From contig NW_003144004.1 in NCBI RefSeq assembly GCF_000003605.2, forward strand, positions 1 to 16,052: 16,052 nt of DNA. Reading direction: 5' to 3'. This DNA comes from Saccoglossus kowalevskii. Taxonomy: Eukaryota; Hemichordata; Enteropneusta; Harrimaniidae. This document shows positions 14,461 through 16,052 of the stretch, one piece after another. The position numbers and the translations under genes are program-made. Numbering within the stretch: position 1 is the first letter of the stretch; each line of letters begins with the position of its first letter. A model generated the notes under the pieces. It was given only the letters and a program-made list of their open reading frames with translations, was not told where the DNA came from and did no database searches.

Positions 14461-16052
14461 TCCAGTGTTATGTGTATAAGTTATACTCTTATACTGCTCT
14501 GCTGTCTGGAATATAACGTCGGCATCTATAATTGGCCTCATTATCTATAATAGAAGTAGATACATTATTTGCATTTGATGAGTTTATGATGCGTGTCACT
14601 GAAGTTTGTTTGTAGACCTACTATTTGACATGCGTTTCCATGTGGAAACGACGACTACGTTGCTATGATTTGCATAAATTGAATCACCTGGGCTACTGAA
14701 ATGTCCGAGTGATAAAACGAGTCGCTTACCTACCAGCCGTAGTTTCGCGGCTCCAGTGTCATTTATGAACATCTCCCCTAGCCGAGCAGTACGAATCAGT
14801 AAATGTCAAAACGTTTAACATACGCTTAGTGAAGAAAGTAAACAAGAACTATAGAATGGGAAAAATATGTTTAGTGAACTGTGGAGTCTTGAAAAACTTC
14901 AGATTCAATGATGAAGTGGAGTCCGTAAATGCGACTTCAGACGAAAACGCACTTTTGCTGATATCTGATGAACCAATCCTAAACATTCATATTTACTATA
15001 ATTACAAACAATATATATTGTCAAATCACCAAACAGGGCATTAGAATGTGCATTATGCACTTTACCACACGGAACTGCCATGATTAATAGGAGGACAAGA
15101 AAACAAATCACGGCACCGTGGAATGTAGAGTCGTACTCCTAGTTTCTGAGAAAGTTGGTTATAAATTGCGCGTCAGTGCTATTCACAAACCGAAGATAAG
15201 TGAATAAAACATTCCATGACGTCATGAGTACCAAACAGCTCTATGAAGTGATATTTTATGAGCACACTTCTGTAAATTGTGAACCACGCGTATGAATTGA
15301 ACGATAATTTTAGTTAATTACGCGTAGCATCTAGGCGCGTTAGGTTTTGGGAATCGGCAGAAATTGTATCCCTTTCAGCGATATGTTATTATAGTTGTAC
15401 CAACCGAGTATTTTTAGTTATCAAGTTCGAAATCTTCGTATTACGGCGATTAAAACGGCACTGTTGCACGATTTGGTCTCATATAATATAGTTTGACGTC
15501 ACAAAGTTAGGAACATGTTGTCACTGTGACTGTACGCATGAAGGTTGTATGACAACTCTAGGTTTATATACAGCCTGATAACTACGGATTGTGTTGAAAT
15601 AAGTGTATTTTCATTTCGTTTTGTTGAAGTCGGTTGATATTAAAACAATTTCATTTTTTACAGACAGTTATAGATATACAATCCCATGATATTACTTCCA
15701 GGATGACGAAGGCTGTTGATGTTGATGTGTTGTCTGAACTAATTAATCTTATCACTAATTATCATCACGCATTTAAAATGCGATCACAGCTTGTTTTTAT
15801 ATTGTTTATACAACATTTCATGGTCATATTTAAATGTGTGTAATTGGCGTGGTCTAACTAGCGTTCTACAGTCATTCCAGCACGAATAATAAAACAGAAT
15901 ACATCACAGAACTTTTGAAATTGTAAAGTGCAAACTACAGTAACTGCACCACACCTAGAGCGATATGTTATAACTTTGTATCCATTTCACCGAAACATTT
16001 CATTATTTGTAAATGTATTATATCTGATCAGAATATGCCGTACGGACATAGA
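14461..16052. other. Downstream region, nothing recognised
   Basis: No exon of the lectin family and no other domain was found. Open frames at 14829-15044 (+), 14905-15111 (-) and 15634-15843 (+) have no recognisable content. The last follows a TTTTTTACAG acceptor-like site near 15661, so an unknown exon cannot be excluded. A perfect 8-bp inverted repeat with a 2-nt centre (CGTTTCCA/TGGAAACG) is at 14633-14650. Confidence 0.4.

Noticed and set aside
15634-15843. Possible exon after an acceptor-like TTTTTTACAG
   Set aside because: There is no recognisable protein content and no donor or phase partner in the window; left as unassigned.

Overview
This is AT-rich eukaryotic (metazoan) nuclear DNA with small exons, GT-AG introns and long non-coding spacers. 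The gene family in it, plus a decayed repetitive-element relic of a type I associate with marine invertebrate genomes, suggest a marine invertebrate. The phylum cannot be told from the sequence. No tRNA, rRNA, CRISPR or bacterial-style operon was seen.

The window is built around a tandem array of three paralogous genes on the + strand. Each encodes a secreted protein made of a signal peptide, a tiny linker exon, a mucin-type CysD/WxxW domain, a C-type lectin-like domain (CTLD) with extra cysteines, and a very short last coding exon. Intron phases are the same in all copies: phase 0 after the signal exon, then 1, 1, 2 and 1. Copy 1 (127-1808; its signal exon should lie before the window) is a pseudogene with a 5-nt deletion in the WxxW exon and a 1-nt insertion in the last CTLD exon. 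Copy 2 (7679-9736) is intact across six exons and reads as 278 residues. Copy 3 (11021-14460) keeps all six exons and plausible splice sites but has one frameshift and two in-frame stops. Copies 1 and 2 are close relatives, including introns and 3' flank; copy 3 is much more diverged.

The 5.8 kb between copies 1 and 2 holds an isolated candidate signal-peptide exon (2546-2645), a heavily decayed repeat-associated gene relic (about 3968-5920), and a 2 x 27 bp tandem repeat (6993-7046). The spacers at 9890-11020 and 14461-16052 contain nothing I can assign to a gene.

The intact product is inferred to be an extracellular, disulfide-rich, possibly mucus- or matrix-associated lectin-like protein. 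The pairing of a CysD/WxxW domain with a cysteine-enriched CTLD, expanded in tandem with only one surviving copy, is the main point of interest. Exon models were built by eye from splice sites, phase and paralogue comparison, without transcript evidence.
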